Made by a program: the position numbers and the translations under genes. The notes under the pieces were generated by a model, which was not told where the DNA came from, made no database searches, and saw only the letters and a list, made by a program, of their open reading frames with translations. Positions 34,081-44,950 of a DNA stretch of 64,000 bases are shown piece by piece (position 1 is the stretch's first letter; the number at the start of each line of letters is the position of its first letter). This DNA is from Epiperipatus broadwayi (Eukaryota; Onychophora; Udeonychophora; Euonychophora; Peripatidae), in assembly GCA_028023455.1 (NCBI GenBank), contig JAQFVV010006551.1:765243-829242 (forward strand). The letters are read 5' to 3'.

Positions 34081-34124
34081 ATGCAACCTATGAAAATCTT
34101 CATATCAACATATATATATTAGAT

Positions 34125-34646
34125 CAGTGGTCTTCAACCCTTGGTCTGTGGACCAGTGCCAGGCCACAGAAGTTTTTATCGAACCACGGTGGACTGGCAG
34201 AAAAGTTTGTAATAACAAAATAATAAGAGTTTAAACTTTTAATTAATATAAACAATTTTTATTTATTTTTTCATCTCATTTTTACCCAATTAAAAAAAAA
34301 GAAACAGAACAAAAACAAAATCTAATCAATCATACATAAATTAATTTGTTTTTCTAGTTATCGCAGATGTTTATGGGGGAAAGGGGATAGAATTAAACTT
34401 TTTATTACTTTTCTAAAAAAATTCAAAATTAAAAAAAAAAGTTTTTTATTATATAAACTCAGTATATATATATAATTTCATTTTGTATATTTAACATTGT
34501 TGTTTTGATCAGTTATAACAATTATGTTTATCTAAGGCTAAGCAGTTTACATCTTTAAGAAAATTTATATATAGACTTCTGCCAGTAAGCGAAACCTTAT
34601 CCTTATTTTTACTGGTCCACAGGTGTGAAAAGGTTGAAGATCACTG
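34125..34646. mobile_element. hAT-type non-autonomous element (MITE) with 8 bp target-site duplication
   Basis: It starts cagtggtcttcaaccctt and ends aggttgaagatcactg, forming terminal inverted repeats that continue inward through ggtctgtggaccagtg and actggtccacaggtg. It is flanked by a perfect 8 bp duplication, tattagat, at 34117-34124 and 34647-34654. CAGNGGTTC-type ends plus 8 bp duplications are diagnostic of the hAT superfamily. At 522 bp with no coding frame, it must have been moved by a transposase supplied elsewhere. The intact ends and duplication suggest a fairly recent insertion. Confidence 0.9.
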
Positions 34647-35037
34647 TATTAGATGTATATATAAATTAGCCATATAAATAACCACATATATTGGCATCTA
34701 GATCAAAGGTGTCAATTGTAGTGTATGGCTTTTTCATCTACCATTTCACTAAAACTGTATGAATAAACCCATGATGACCCTATATTGATTCATCTCTTTT
34801 AATGATTATGCTGTGCTATTCAGTTAGTATGAGATAAAGATTCTCTCTTTTGCACAATATATGTTGTATGATGTACCTCATGTTCTGCTACAATGTATAT
34901 ATAATTTCAACCAAGGACAAATCCAAATAGAAATTTTTATGACCAATAAAAGCATTTGTTATATAAAAGATCTATCATCTACCATATATATATATATATA
35001 TTTATATACATTATCTATATTAAACATAATATACTGT

Positions 35038-35040
<3 letters not shown>

Positions 35041-35074
<34 letters not shown>

Positions 35075-35093
35075 ATATATATATATATATATA
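35041..35093. repeat. (TA)n microsatellite, interrupted
   Basis: TA runs broken once by tca. It adjoins the hairpin element starting near 35116. Confidence 0.95.
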
Positions 35094-35115
35094 TAATCAA
35101 TTTAACAGTAATTAT

Positions 35116-35233
35116 GGTCTTTCAATCTGCAGGAGTACCATCGGCTAATTCCTTAACCCTCCTTAATTTCATTAATGACTGTTGAGAAGTTAAGGAATAA
35201 GCCAAAAGTACTTCTGAGGATTGAAAGACTGTA
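35116..35233. mobile_element. Hairpin element sharing its ends with the Penelope-like copy at 0.28-0.62 kb
   Basis: The left arm ggtctttcaatctgcaggagta ... ctaattccttaaccctcc is mirrored with mismatches by gaagttaaggaataagcc ... agtacttctgaggattgaaagac. The left arm start equals 281-297 (ctttcaatctgcagaagta), and the inverse of the left arm equals 568-616 (ggagggttaatgaatta ... attgaaag). The flank 35234-35305 is the reverse complement of 190-280. I infer an internally deleted, non-autonomous relative of that element. Confidence 0.65.
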
Positions 35234-35779
35234 TATAATAGTTAATTATGGTTATATTTATTATTTTTATTATCACAATAGTTTATAATTAGTGGACATT
35301 CTACTTGTGGGTGTATATATATATACATCTATTGCACATATTTTGAAATCCAACTATACATTTTAAACAATGGATTCATCACTCACCCAATGCTATTTGT
35401 AGGAAGTTTATTAAATAATAGTCAGACAAAAACAGATAGCATAGCTATTAAAAGCAATACTATCATGGTTGTTCTGAAGATTTCGAATGTCACTTGTGAA
35501 ATCCAGAATAGTCATAATCACAAATGAAATCTAAATAAACATTCATCTTAGCAATTAATAAAATATTTTCTTTTGCAATGCAAAATAAAATAAATGGCAA
35601 ATCAACTCTTCAAAATGCTCATAATTACATCAAATTTTTTGCTTAATGTGCTACATATTTTTTTATAAACCAATATTTATCTTTTATTTAGATGTAAATT
35701 CACTATTAAGACAATCTTTCAACCTGGTGAATGCAATGGGTACATTAATTTATTTTCTGAAATCTTAGACAACCAAATC

Positions 35780-35895
35780 CTTACCAAACTCTCCTTACAG
35801 TTGTGCCACCAAGTGCAAGCTTTCATAATCAATGTATGCAGGAAGGTTACGAAAGCTTACACTTGGTGGCACTACAGTATCGAGAGTTTGGTACT
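35780..35895. repeat. Small palindrome related to F1
   Basis: ccaaactctccttacagttgtgccaccaagtg is mirrored by cacttggtggcactacagtatcgagagtttgg. The arms are about 50 bp with a short centre. The core gtggcactac-gtat-gagagttt is shared with the F1 arms (gtggcactactgtatggagagttt). Confidence 0.7.
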
Positions 35896-36561
35896 CTTAT
35901 TAATAGCATGTATAAGCACATAAATGGTATCATGTGATGTTTGATGGATTTAAGCCTAAACCTTAGTAAAATTATTTTTCAACTTTCAATTGGGTTGATG
36001 ATACCATATATCATTTTGTTTTTAATTGCCTTTTTTTAAAAAAAAAGATTTGAAATGTTGAAAGTAAATGATAAAATATGATTTGCCTATATGTGTACCA
36101 AGCAAGATTTCAAGCACAATATTTTGCAGCCCTAATGATCAGCAGCTGTGATTTCTGGTAAAAATGAAATAGCTATATAACCTAAACTTATTATAGTGTT
36201 TATAATTTATATTCCTGTATGGATAAAATAACATTGCCTTAATTTTACTTTTTCAATTGCAACTCAATTAATTTCATTTACTTTGAATATTTATTCCTGT
36301 AAAATTATTGAATAGTCAAACCAGAAAGCTAATGCCCAATAGTATAATAAAGCATGTATATGCCTATGGAAGAAGTAGGCATGACATAAAGATCCTAGTA
36401 AACTAGAAAGTCCTATTTCACTACAAACCAGTGCATAAAGGACCTAGTAGAATCTTAATTTAAAGAGGCCCAAATTAATGGTCTAAACAATCACTACATT
36501 ATCAATGCATGCTGCTCAAAGAAATTGATAATCTGGTAGAATTGTTATATCCAGATAGAAA

Positions 36562-36777
36562 CTACCTATACTGGAAATAATCAAAAACTGATTTAAGTGC
36601 ATCCATTCGAGATTGATTATTAATTGCTCCCATCCTCAAACCTATATCTTCGACTCTGGATCTGAGAACATTGACATCCATTATGAAGGGTCTGATTTTA
36701 CCTATGTAATGCCGTGAATTTTGCATGGACAAAACTTTGATATCATCTTTGTACATTTTGATATCATCTTTGTACAT
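36562..36777 (-). CDS. Unrecognised small open frame, 71 codons
   Basis: The frame is of higher complexity than its surroundings and starts with a 21 bp direct duplication (two copies of MYKDDIK). It then contains HYIGKIRPFIMDVNVLRSRV and RMDALKSVFDYFQYR and ends before TAG. The composition is charged and helix-compatible, with no signal peptide or membrane segment. An upstream minus-strand frame (about 36790-36880) may continue it after a shift. I recognise no family. It may be a decayed exon or chance. Confidence 0.25.
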   Translation of the reverse strand: MYKDDIKMYKDDIKVLSMQNSRHYIGKIRPFIMDVNVLRSRVEDIGLRMGAINNQSRMDALKSVFDYFQYR

Positions 36778-36949
36778 TTCGAGTCATGCAAGCTGAGTCA
36801 CATCTCTCCAAGATAAACTCCGGGTCCATCCCATTGCTCCTATGGATCATTGCAGTCATCTTAGGTTATGTAATGCAGAACATGTCATCACTGATAAAAT
36901 TTCCTATATTTTATATATAAAAAAATAGATGTACGCTATTAAAATAAAA

Positions 36950-37905
36950 TAAAGTAAAAAAAAAATCATTTTTTCACGACGCGAATCCTTTTTTTTCTTT
37001 TAATGTTATGTAAGTGATGGTACAAAATTTATTGTTTAATTAAATTAAATTGGGGCACATAAGTAAATATATATATATCTGGGACCGTAATTCTAGAGCC
37101 AGACTGATATTATGTAACAAATTCCAGTTAAGAATTTGCTTACAATTACTTTAAATATAATTCAAAACTAATAAAGTTAATATTATGTATAACAATTTTT
37201 AATGAAAGTATATATAAGGCTTTTCATTGGAATTTTATTGGATTTGATGAATAAAAAAAATCTCTCCAAAATCTATAATTACGTTTTATTTTTCGACTTA
37301 ATTATTATTATTTTATTTTAACTATGTAACTTTAATTTCGTTGAACAATCTCGCAGTATAAATAAAGCTCTTTTCCTGATCTTGACAATTTAATTACTTT
37401 TGTGATTAAAAAAAAACGATATTTGCTACAATCAAAAGATTTTTTTAACAGTAAACAAAAAGGCAAACTTCGGATATAATCTGCATTTTTCCCATCTCTT
37501 AATTGTTTTGGTTTATTTCAAAATATCTTTTCTTTTTTATTGCAACAATCTATGTTTTCAATTCATTGAATGATTTGAAATAAAATAATGGAGACTGCAG
37601 ATTGTTTATACTTAATCATCATCTTCACTTAATTAACTTTTTATTTAAAAAAAATCACTAAAGCAAAACACACAAAAAAATTATTTTCTATTTAATTGAC
37701 GCTATAAGTAGCTGATGCACGCTTAATAACGATCATTATATATGAATAACGAGTTTGCTATGCTTTGGTCTGTAAGCAGCAGATGTCAGCCTATGCAATA
37801 GCCTTCAAACGGGAGATCAGCCACATATAATTTGATTTAAAACTAATACTTGTTCATAAATAACAACTTGCTATGCACCCGGGATAGATATGATTGACTA
37901 TACTA
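36950..37905. other. Intergenic sequence that keeps CpG dinucleotides
   Basis: AT-rich, but with visibly more CpG (ttttcacgacgcgaatcc, aataacgatc, aaacgggaga) than most of the window. No domain-bearing frame is seen. It adjoins the CpG-keeping left LTR. Confidence 0.4.
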
Positions 37906-37907
37906 GT

Positions 37908-38397
37908 TGGGTAAGCATTGGTAAACTTTATTTTTAGAAAACTCTATATACAAAATAAACCTAGCAAAAGATGTTTATTAACTCGAAACGAAAAAATATA
38001 TTTGCAATAAAGACGAAATTAAATTTATATTTACAATCTTTTTAGAAATTACATCATTGTTTGTAAGTACAGATTAATTCTCTTAAGATGTGATTAAAAC
38101 TTCTTCACGCGCACACTAATATATTATCAGTACTCGTATTTCTTTTTCATTCTAAACTCAGACATGAATTCACTCACATTTATCACACACACGATGGAAA
38201 ATCGCTGCCCCCCCCCCCTCAATTCAATATTCCGCCTAAATGTAAATCATTAGCATATATTCGTTTTAGAATATTTCCACTGCAGGTTTGGCATATATAA
38301 CTTTAATAAAAGATTTGCTATTAGGGACGAGAGAATTTATTCATTTCCTTTCTGATTATAGTTGCAATAAATATTTTAACAATAAATTTTACACACG

Positions 38398-38436
<39 letters not shown>

Positions 38437-38469
38437 GCACATACAATGGCATTATAGCCATGCAATACA
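37908..38469 (-). repeat. Gypsy 3' LTR (left copy)
   Basis: It matches the right LTR at its low end (taagcattggtaaactttatt against taagcatcattaaactttatt), in the middle (cactaatatattatcagta) and at the high end (gctattagggacgagagaatttattcatttcctttctg against gctattaggagagaattattcatttcctttctg). On the minus strand it begins TGTATTGCATGG, directly after the purine tract. It contains a run of about 13 C and a (CA)n(TA)n tract (38395-38436). It keeps several CpGs where the right LTR has TG or CA. Confidence 0.8.
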
Positions 38470-38483
38470 CTTTCCTTCCCTCA
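38470..38483 (-). promoter_or_regulatory. Polypurine tract of the Gypsy element
   Basis: The minus strand reads tgagggaaggaaag immediately before the 3' LTR start. This is the expected position and composition for the primer of plus-strand DNA synthesis. Confidence 0.6.
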
Positions 38484-38899
38484 CACTAAAAAAACAGACT
38501 ACTCAATCACAGATATAGTCCTGCAATCTGATAGTCTTTGACAGACATCTATGACAAGATAGTGGTACAGGGCATTCTTTCTCCTATATTGTAATTTATC
38601 TTCTTAGTTAGATAGTTTTGATGATCACAAATCCATATCCAATACAATTGCTAGAGCGTCAGACTGGCTACTCTTTTAGATAAATCAGTTTCACCTGTTT
38701 GCATATTATTGTTAGATGGTTCTTCATCTAGTGCCTCTATTGCTGTGTCAGCGCACTCACCCCTTTTATCAGAATATTTTTTTCTGCTAATGTAGATTTC
38801 AATTTGTCATTAACTAATTGCAATGGATCATTCTGGTGGATTCTTAATAATGTATATGTAATTCATTCTCATTTCTTTGCCATTAGTCAACTATATTAA

Positions 38900-39720
38900 C
38901 CTCAAACTGTTTTGATAAAACTGTTACTATAATTCCAGAGACCCATTTTTTTTCTTAGACCTTCTTATATATAGACTGAATTTTCAATTTTAAACTTTTT
39001 ACAATCAAATAAGTTACTTCTTGTCATATTCTTGCTTGGTGCCAATACTAAGATATGTATGAAGTTTTTCCCTGAATAACATTTCTGCTGAATGTCATTC
39101 TTGTAGACATGTAAGGTGTAAAAATACTGGTAGAACATAGTAGCCATTATAATTTCATCGATATCATTATAATTGGTTTTATTAGTGTTGACATTACCTA
39201 TTATATTGTCATTTCAACCAAATGATTTGATTCAGGGTGATATGGAAGTGTTAATATCTAAGAGAGCCCCTTATTAGCTAAAAATATTTTAACTGCATGA
39301 CACAAAACTGGTTCATTAATCAAGACTATAATTTTAGGATATCCATGACTCGTGAATAACTCATTCAAACTTTAATGATATACTGGGAATACCTGTATTT
39401 TCATAATTCTGTACTTAGTGCATTTAGAGTATGAATCAAATACAAATAACAACAATTTAATAGTCCTGCATTGTCCTTATGTTGAGTGGTTTGTCATCAA
39501 TGTTCCAATTAGTTTTGGTGGTGACCTATATGTAAGTTGACAGTCTCTATACTTCTAAACTGTTTGTTTTAGATCATGACTTAATCTAGACCACCATATC
39601 AAGTTTACATATTTATAGGCTTTTTCTTACATTCTATATAGATTCAACTATGTATTTGAGTCATTTTCAGGCCTTCAATATTGAATTATTTTCTTTAATA
39701 GTTTAATTTCGAGAATCATT
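38900..39720 (-). pseudogene. Gypsy integrase remnant
   Basis: Minus-strand segments in shifting frames give FVFDSYSKCTKY, then FTSHGYPKIIVL, then HAVKIFLANKGL, then TLPYHPESNHLVEM. This follows the Ty3/Gypsy integrase core (D-x-x-S-K ... HG-x-P-x-x-I-x-S-D ... F ... Y-H-P-x-x-N-G-x-x-E). The second catalytic Asp region reads INEP instead of SDNG. The domain would insert element cDNA into chromosomes. Frameshifts make it non-functional. Confidence 0.7.
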
Positions 39721-39879
39721 TTAGTTCATTTTGCTAGTATGGTGCTATTGAGCACAATAGATAACATAGAATCTATGTACATTACCTCCATGACCTTAGG
39801 CTAAAACTGTGTTTATTCTATAATCTTTACATTGTGTCTGCATGACCAGTATCATTCCTCAGTTTATAGATGCATTAAA

Positions 39880-40307
39880 AATAACATGATAAAGTATGTT
39901 AAACCATTGTATTATCCTTTAACTAATATGCTTAGGAGTCTACTTCAGATTTCTTAAAGTACTAAGTAGAGATTGACATTCTGTCTGCATCTTGAACTCA
40001 TGTTCATAAATGTATTGAAGCAAATTTTTATAGAGAAGACAATCACCAAAGCTTTCTTATCCAGATGGCTGTAATTGTTTTCTGTCACTGTTAATCTTTT
40101 AAAAGCATAAGTGATTGGATTTCATCTCTATAGCAGTGATGCGATATAACAGCTTCTACTCCATACTCAGAAGCATCAGTTGTAACTCACTTTTTGACTA
40201 TTGTGGTAGTGAATATGAAGTTAACTAGATGTTAGTAAGTCTGTAGATTTTTTAATGTTTTGTCATGCTCTTCATTCCACTTCTATTGCTTAATATTTTC
40301 TTAGCAA

Positions 40308-40310
<3 letters not shown>
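39880..40310 (-). pseudogene. Gypsy RNase H remnant
   Basis: The minus strand shows TTDASEYGVEAVISH (the opening Asp motif of Ty3/Gypsy RNase H), then LTVTENNYSHLDKKALVIVF, matching the usual T-x-x-E-x-N-Y-x-x-x-x-K-E-x-L-A, then EFKMQTECQSLLSTL, matching the tDh-x-x-L block. Stops and shifts interrupt. A (TA)n microsatellite at 40312-40352 has expanded between this domain and the reverse transcriptase. Confidence 0.7.

Positions 40311-40311
<1 letters not shown>

Positions 40312-40352
<41 letters not shown>
40312..40352. repeat. (TA)n microsatellite inside the Gypsy pol
   Basis: About 40 bp of TA, located between the reverse transcriptase and RNase H coding remnants. Confidence 0.95.
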
Positions 40353-40353
<1 letters not shown>

Positions 40354-41010
40354 GGCCTCACAATGTAATATTTACATTTCAGAAAATTCTTGAAAAATTT
40401 AATTAACCTAAAAATTCTTGCAGATCATTATTAGTTTTTAGATTAGCAGCATTTTTAATAGCTTCAACTTTTTGACATATGGATAGTTTACTTTGTGATT
40501 TATTAAATGGCCCAGAAATGGAATTTTCATTGTTTTTTATATACACTTCATAGTGTTTATTCTCACCCTGATTTTTTTAAATTTAGCAAAAATTTTATTT
40601 ACCTGTGTGGACAATTCACACTCTGTTTCAACAACAATTAACAGGTCAACAAAGTAAGGAATAATTCCTTCTATCCCCTGCAACAAGATAATCTGTTATG
40701 TTTGTGACATGTTTAGTGCTAGTTTTATCCCACATGACATTTTATTGTTTTCAAATAATCTTAAGTACATATTGATGGTTGGTGGTCATGGTAATTTAGT
40801 AAAATGTGGACATTAAATCAATTTTAACATAAGTTTTCTGCAATGATGTTAAGATTTTGCAAACACTGGGTTTCAAATAAATTTCATTTTTGATGTATAG
40901 TTCAGAGTTATGTGGCAATCTCTTCATAGTCATTCCTGTCTGGCTTCAGTATTACCATAACTGATGCCACCCATACCAAATGTTCCACTTGCAATAGAAT
41001 GCCTCTTTTT
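40353..41010 (-). pseudogene. Gypsy reverse transcriptase remnant
   Basis: Read on the minus strand: LTSLQKTYVKIDLMSTFY (motif with the first catalytic Asp), then NKMSCGIKLALNMSQ in the place of LPFGL-x-x-AP-x-x-F-Q, then GIEGIIPYFVDLLIVV, where the canonical Y-x-D-D reads YFVD-L so the second Asp is lost. AIKNAANLKTNNDLQEFLG follows, the P-x-x-x-x-x-L-Q-x-FLG hallmark of Ty3/Gypsy. The order and spacing are diagnostic, and the frame is broken. Confidence 0.75.
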
Positions 41011-41634
41011 CTTTTGCCGTTAATGCAAATGGAACCTTTTATGATCTACACACTATAGGCTATAAGTTTTTCACCATTATTATGTTAATCAACTACATAT
41101 TTAACTTTAATGTGCTGACTTGGATAACAATGGATCTCTTTTCTCTGATGTCAGACTTCATCTGCTCTTTTCATCATGTTGATCCAGATTTCTATGTCTT
41201 GAACCAATTTCTACTTGGCAGAGGACTAAAATCTCATATTATTATATATGAGGGTAGAAATTTGACACTCAAATTAACTTTAATGGATACAGTTGCAATA
41301 CTACATATTACATATTTCTATCCTATTGCCATTCATGACAATTTCTACCACAATTTTTTCTAACATTATTATTTTTTTACTTTTTCTAATAATATTTATC
41401 CAAGTCATGACATTAGTGATAATCCTGCTCCATTGTCTATTTTGTCTTTTTCTATAATAATTTTTTTTGCTCAAAGATATAATCATTCAACAAAACATGG
41501 TTAATATCTACACCATTTTATCTTTTTAATGCCATTTTCACTTTTTATTATTACTCATCTCAATTTATAGCCTGTTCTTAACTCAATTTTACTCATTTTC
41601 TCTTTGTTATGACAGATGTGTGGCAAGGATTCTT

Positions 41635-42330
41635 TTATTCCACAAACATGACAACATTCTTTGTTATATTTGCAGTTTTTTTCAGGTGATATTTTTTACC
41701 ACAGCAATAGCATATCCAGACATTATTAGTGTTTTTATGGTTTGAACTCTCACCTTCTGCTTTATTTACAACCACTGATGTTTTCTTTGTGTCCATGGTA
41801 TTTTGAAATTCTGTCCTGTTTTCTAGTATCACTTCATGGGCTACACATTTTTCTCACATATTATTACGTTAAATCAGTCTCTCTAAGCAGAACATGTCTA
41901 AGCTTACTGTCATTCATTCTGCATAGTAGTTGGTTGAGGAGCAAATTTTCCAATTTAGCATTCAATTTGCACTTTTGCTAATGTTTTTTATTCCCCATTA
42001 TAATCTTAAATTTTATCTAGTGATGCCTGTCTTCAGTTTCTAAATATGAGGCTGTCACCAGTTTTAATGTCACAGGTTTAAAATATGCACAATTTCTCTT
42101 TTATATCATGATATGATGTTTGTTAGTAGGTTTTGGATTGCAAAATTTGGTTTGCCAATTGCAGAATTTCTTTTCCAGACATTTACATTAATGTTTCTAC
42201 TTTTATTTCTTTAATTTTGTTGATAATCTTATTGGCTCATTATATTATTCTGCAGTGTCATTATTATTCAATTTTACCCTGAGTTTAATTTAAATATCAA
42301 ACTGCATTAGTGTACTTCTTTCCAAGTTCT
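41635..42330 (-). pseudogene. Gypsy gag remnant with a zinc knuckle
   Basis: The minus strand gives LLLNQLLCRMNDSKLRHVLL, corresponding to the L-x-D-R-L-V-x-G-x-x-D-x-x-x-x-x-x-L-L segment of Gypsy gag. Further on, in the frame 41635-41832, CYCCGKKYH provides C-x2-C-x4-H of a nucleocapsid knuckle, whose last Cys is missing. The plus-strand frame at 41742-41981 is its shadow. Confidence 0.6.
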
Positions 42331-42403
42331 TGAATTGTCAACTGCATCAATTTGTTACATACCTAGGGATAATATTGGTAATCTCAGTCAGCTAAGCATC
42401 ATT

Positions 42404-42681
42404 AAACTTTATTCTTAAAAAACTCTACACACAATGTAAACTTAATTAGAGGAGTTTATTAATTCAAAACAAAACAAACATATATCTATAAAGACAAAAT
42501 TAAATATGTTTACCATATTATTACATTACCATCTCTAAGTCTAAACTTTATTCTTAAAAAACTCTACACACAATGTAAGCTTAATTACAGGAGTTTATTA
42601 ATTCAAAACAAAACAAATATATATCTATAAAGACAAAATTAAATATGTTTATCATATTAATACATTATCATTTCTAAGTCT
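42404..42681. repeat. Tandem duplication, two copies of about 139 bp
   Basis: The units begin aaactttattcttaaaaaactc and end ctaagtct, with about nine differences between them. The left LTR has a single copy of this segment, so the duplication arose after integration. Confidence 0.85.
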
Positions 42682-42833
42682 AGATTAACATTCTTAAGGT
42701 GTCCTTACACTAATATATTATCAGTATTTATATGTGTTTCTCTTCTACTTTAAACATAGACATGAGTTTACACACATATATCATACACACAAGGCAGATT
42801 TCATCAGTTTATATATCAGGTTTATATTCCCCC

Positions 42834-44256
42834 AAATTAGTAATAGATTGAGAGGTTGTCAGTCTCTCACATGCACCTACTGTTCTTTCTCAGATAGCCA
42901 ATCAGATGTTAAGAGAGCAGTCTGAAGAGTGAACAAGCCTCTACACATGACAGAGTTTTTGATAAGAAAATGATAGTCTCACCCTTTTTTCTACTTAACT
43001 TTATATATATATATAAGCCAGTCTTAAGCATCTTGTCTTGAAAGCATGAAGCTATAAATATATTTATATATTACTCACTGAGTCTTAATTTACGATAGTA
43101 CAGCATGAATATTTTTGTATAAATCACATAGTTGTTAAATTAGAAATAAATTGAGAGGTTGTCAGTCCCTCACATGTGCCTACTATTGCTTCTCAGATAG
43201 CTAGTCAGATGTTAAGACAGCAGTCTGAAGAATGGTCAAGCCTCAACACATGACAGAGTTTTTGATAAGAAAAGGATGGTCCCACCCTTCCCTCTACTTA
43301 ACTTTTTATATATATAAGCCAATCTTAAGCATCTTGGCTTGAAAGCATGAAGCTATAAATATACTCATATATTACTCGCTGAGTCTTAATTTATGATAGT
43401 ACAGCATAAAATCTTAGATTTATTATGCCGTAATTTTCTAGATGTTAACATAAGTTATCAGCAATATATGTAAATAATATTTTTGTATAAATCACATATT
43501 ATTGTTAAATTAGTAATAAATTGAGAGGTTGCCAGTCCCTCACATGTGCCTACTGTTGCTTTTCAGATAGCAAATCAGATGTTAAGACAGCAGTCTGAAG
43601 AGTGATCAAACCTCAATACATGACAGAATTTTTGATAAGAAAAAGATGGTCCCACCCTTCTCTCTACTTAACTTTTTATATATATAAGCCAGTCTTAAGC
43701 ATCTTGGCTTGAAAGCATGAAGCTATAAATATATTCATATATTACTCACTGAGTCTTAATTTATGATAGTACAGTGCAAAATCTTAGATTTACTACACCG
43801 TAATTTTCTAGATGTTAATATAAGTTATCAGCAATGTATGTAAATAATATTTTGTATAAATTGCATTTTGTTGTTAAATTAGTAATAAATTGAGAGGTTG
43901 CCAGTCCCTCACATGTGCTTACTGTTGCTTCTCAGGTAGCCAATCAGATATTAGGACAGAAGTCTGAAGAGTGATCAAGCCTCAACACATGTCTCTCACA
44001 TGTGCATACTGTTGCTTCTCAGATAGCCAATCAGATGTTAAGACAGCAGTCTGAAGAGCAATCAAGCCTCAAAACTTGATCACTCTTCAGACTGCTGTCT
44101 TAATATCTGATCATGTGATGATCAAGCCTCAACACATGTGTTGAGGCTAAATCGCTCTTCAGACTGCTGTCTTAACAACTGCTCATGTGAGAGACTGGAA
44201 ACCTCTCAATATATTACTAACATAACAACAATATGTGATTTATACAAAAATATTAT
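42834..44256. repeat. Tandem and inverted repeat block inserted in the Gypsy LTR
   Basis: The units start aaattagtaataaattgagagg and continue through ccctcacatgtgcctactgt, cagcagtctgaagagtgatcaag and tagtacagcataaaat. Copies begin at 42834, 43137, 43507 and 43876 (periods about 300-370 bp). The block ends with a partial copy (from about 43989) followed by inverted copies (44077-44256), so the outermost sequence is an inverted repeat (taaattagtaataaattgagagg against cctctcaatatattactaacat). The flanks tattcccccaaatt and tattcgctcaaatt may be a diverged target-site duplication. Confidence 0.8.
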
Positions 44257-44624
44257 TCGCTCAAATTGTAAATACATTTGCATATTTTAGCATTAATATA
44301 GTTCCATTGCAGATTTTGCTATTAGGAGAGAATTATTCATTTCCTTTCTGTTTATTGTTACAATAAATATTTTAATTTTATTTACACAAATCATAAATTT
44401 TATGTATATACGTGCACACATATTGCCATTATATGCAGGCAGTGTACCGTTTTACAACTCTTATTAAATTGTTTGATTAATAATTTTAAATGCTTACATA
44501 AACAATATAGCTTGCGAATTATAGAGGTGGAAAAACTGAAATCTATCAAGAATATTCCTAAATCTTTAAAGATATCTCTTTTAATTTAAAAGTTGTATCA
44601 TATGTATACATAGTCATTAATATA

Positions 44625-44757
44625 TATATATGTTCAAAAGATGGCGCTTTACCAAAACCACCGAACAAGTGTAAAATTTGCTTACATAAACGAAAAAAGA
44701 GTAAACAAATTTTACACTTGTTTGGTGGTTTTGGTAAAGCGCCATCTTTTGAACATA
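44625..44757. mobile_element. Near-perfect hairpin (132 bp, arms about 50 bp)
   Basis: The left arm tgttcaaaagatggcgcttt ... acaagtgtaaaatttg and the right arm caaattttacacttgt ... aaagcgccatcttttgaaca differ at one position, with a 25 nt loop (cttacataaacgaaaaaagag...). No coding sequence. It could be a young MITE or a transcribed hairpin. The arms also contain the sequence-specific gcgccatctttt, with more G+C than the surroundings. Confidence 0.85.
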
Positions 44758-44950
44758 AATAACAAGTGATAGCAGGTTACGTGAGTAACTTGTTTTTGTT
44801 TTTCATATATATATATACAATTTTCTTAAGTTTAAATTAATGTTTAAAGTATGTTGGAAAAGTTTTTTCAATATGTGTAAAATGTAAAATAGGCTTATGT
44901 TGGATAGATTTTACTAATATTGAACAGCAGAATTTTAATATATATATATA

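Larger units (their letters stand above)
37908..44446 (-). mobile_element. Ty3/Gypsy LTR retrotransposon, decayed
   Basis: Two related LTRs (37908-38469 and 42387-44446, the latter expanded by an insertion) flank a minus-strand body that reads gag, reverse transcriptase, RNase H, integrase in the Ty3/Gypsy order. The purine-rich tract expected beside the 3' LTR is present on the minus strand just above 38469 (gagggaaggaaag). Stops and frameshifts are frequent, so it is inactive. No matching 5 bp target-site duplication was found at the outer ends. Unclear edges may explain this. Confidence 0.8.
42387..44446 (-). repeat. Gypsy 5' LTR (right copy), expanded by duplication and insertion
   Basis: The low end 42387-42833 and the high end 44257-44446 together match the left LTR. 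The intervening 42834-44256 is foreign repeat sequence. The low end also carries a 139 bp tandem duplication (42404-42542 and 42543-42681, starting aaactttattcttaaaaaactc). At nearly every CpG of the left LTR this copy has TG or CA. Confidence 0.75.

Noticed and set aside
42834-44256. CRISPR-like array of regular repeats
   Set aside because: Units are 300-370 bp, directly adjoining without unique spacers, in an animal-type genome.
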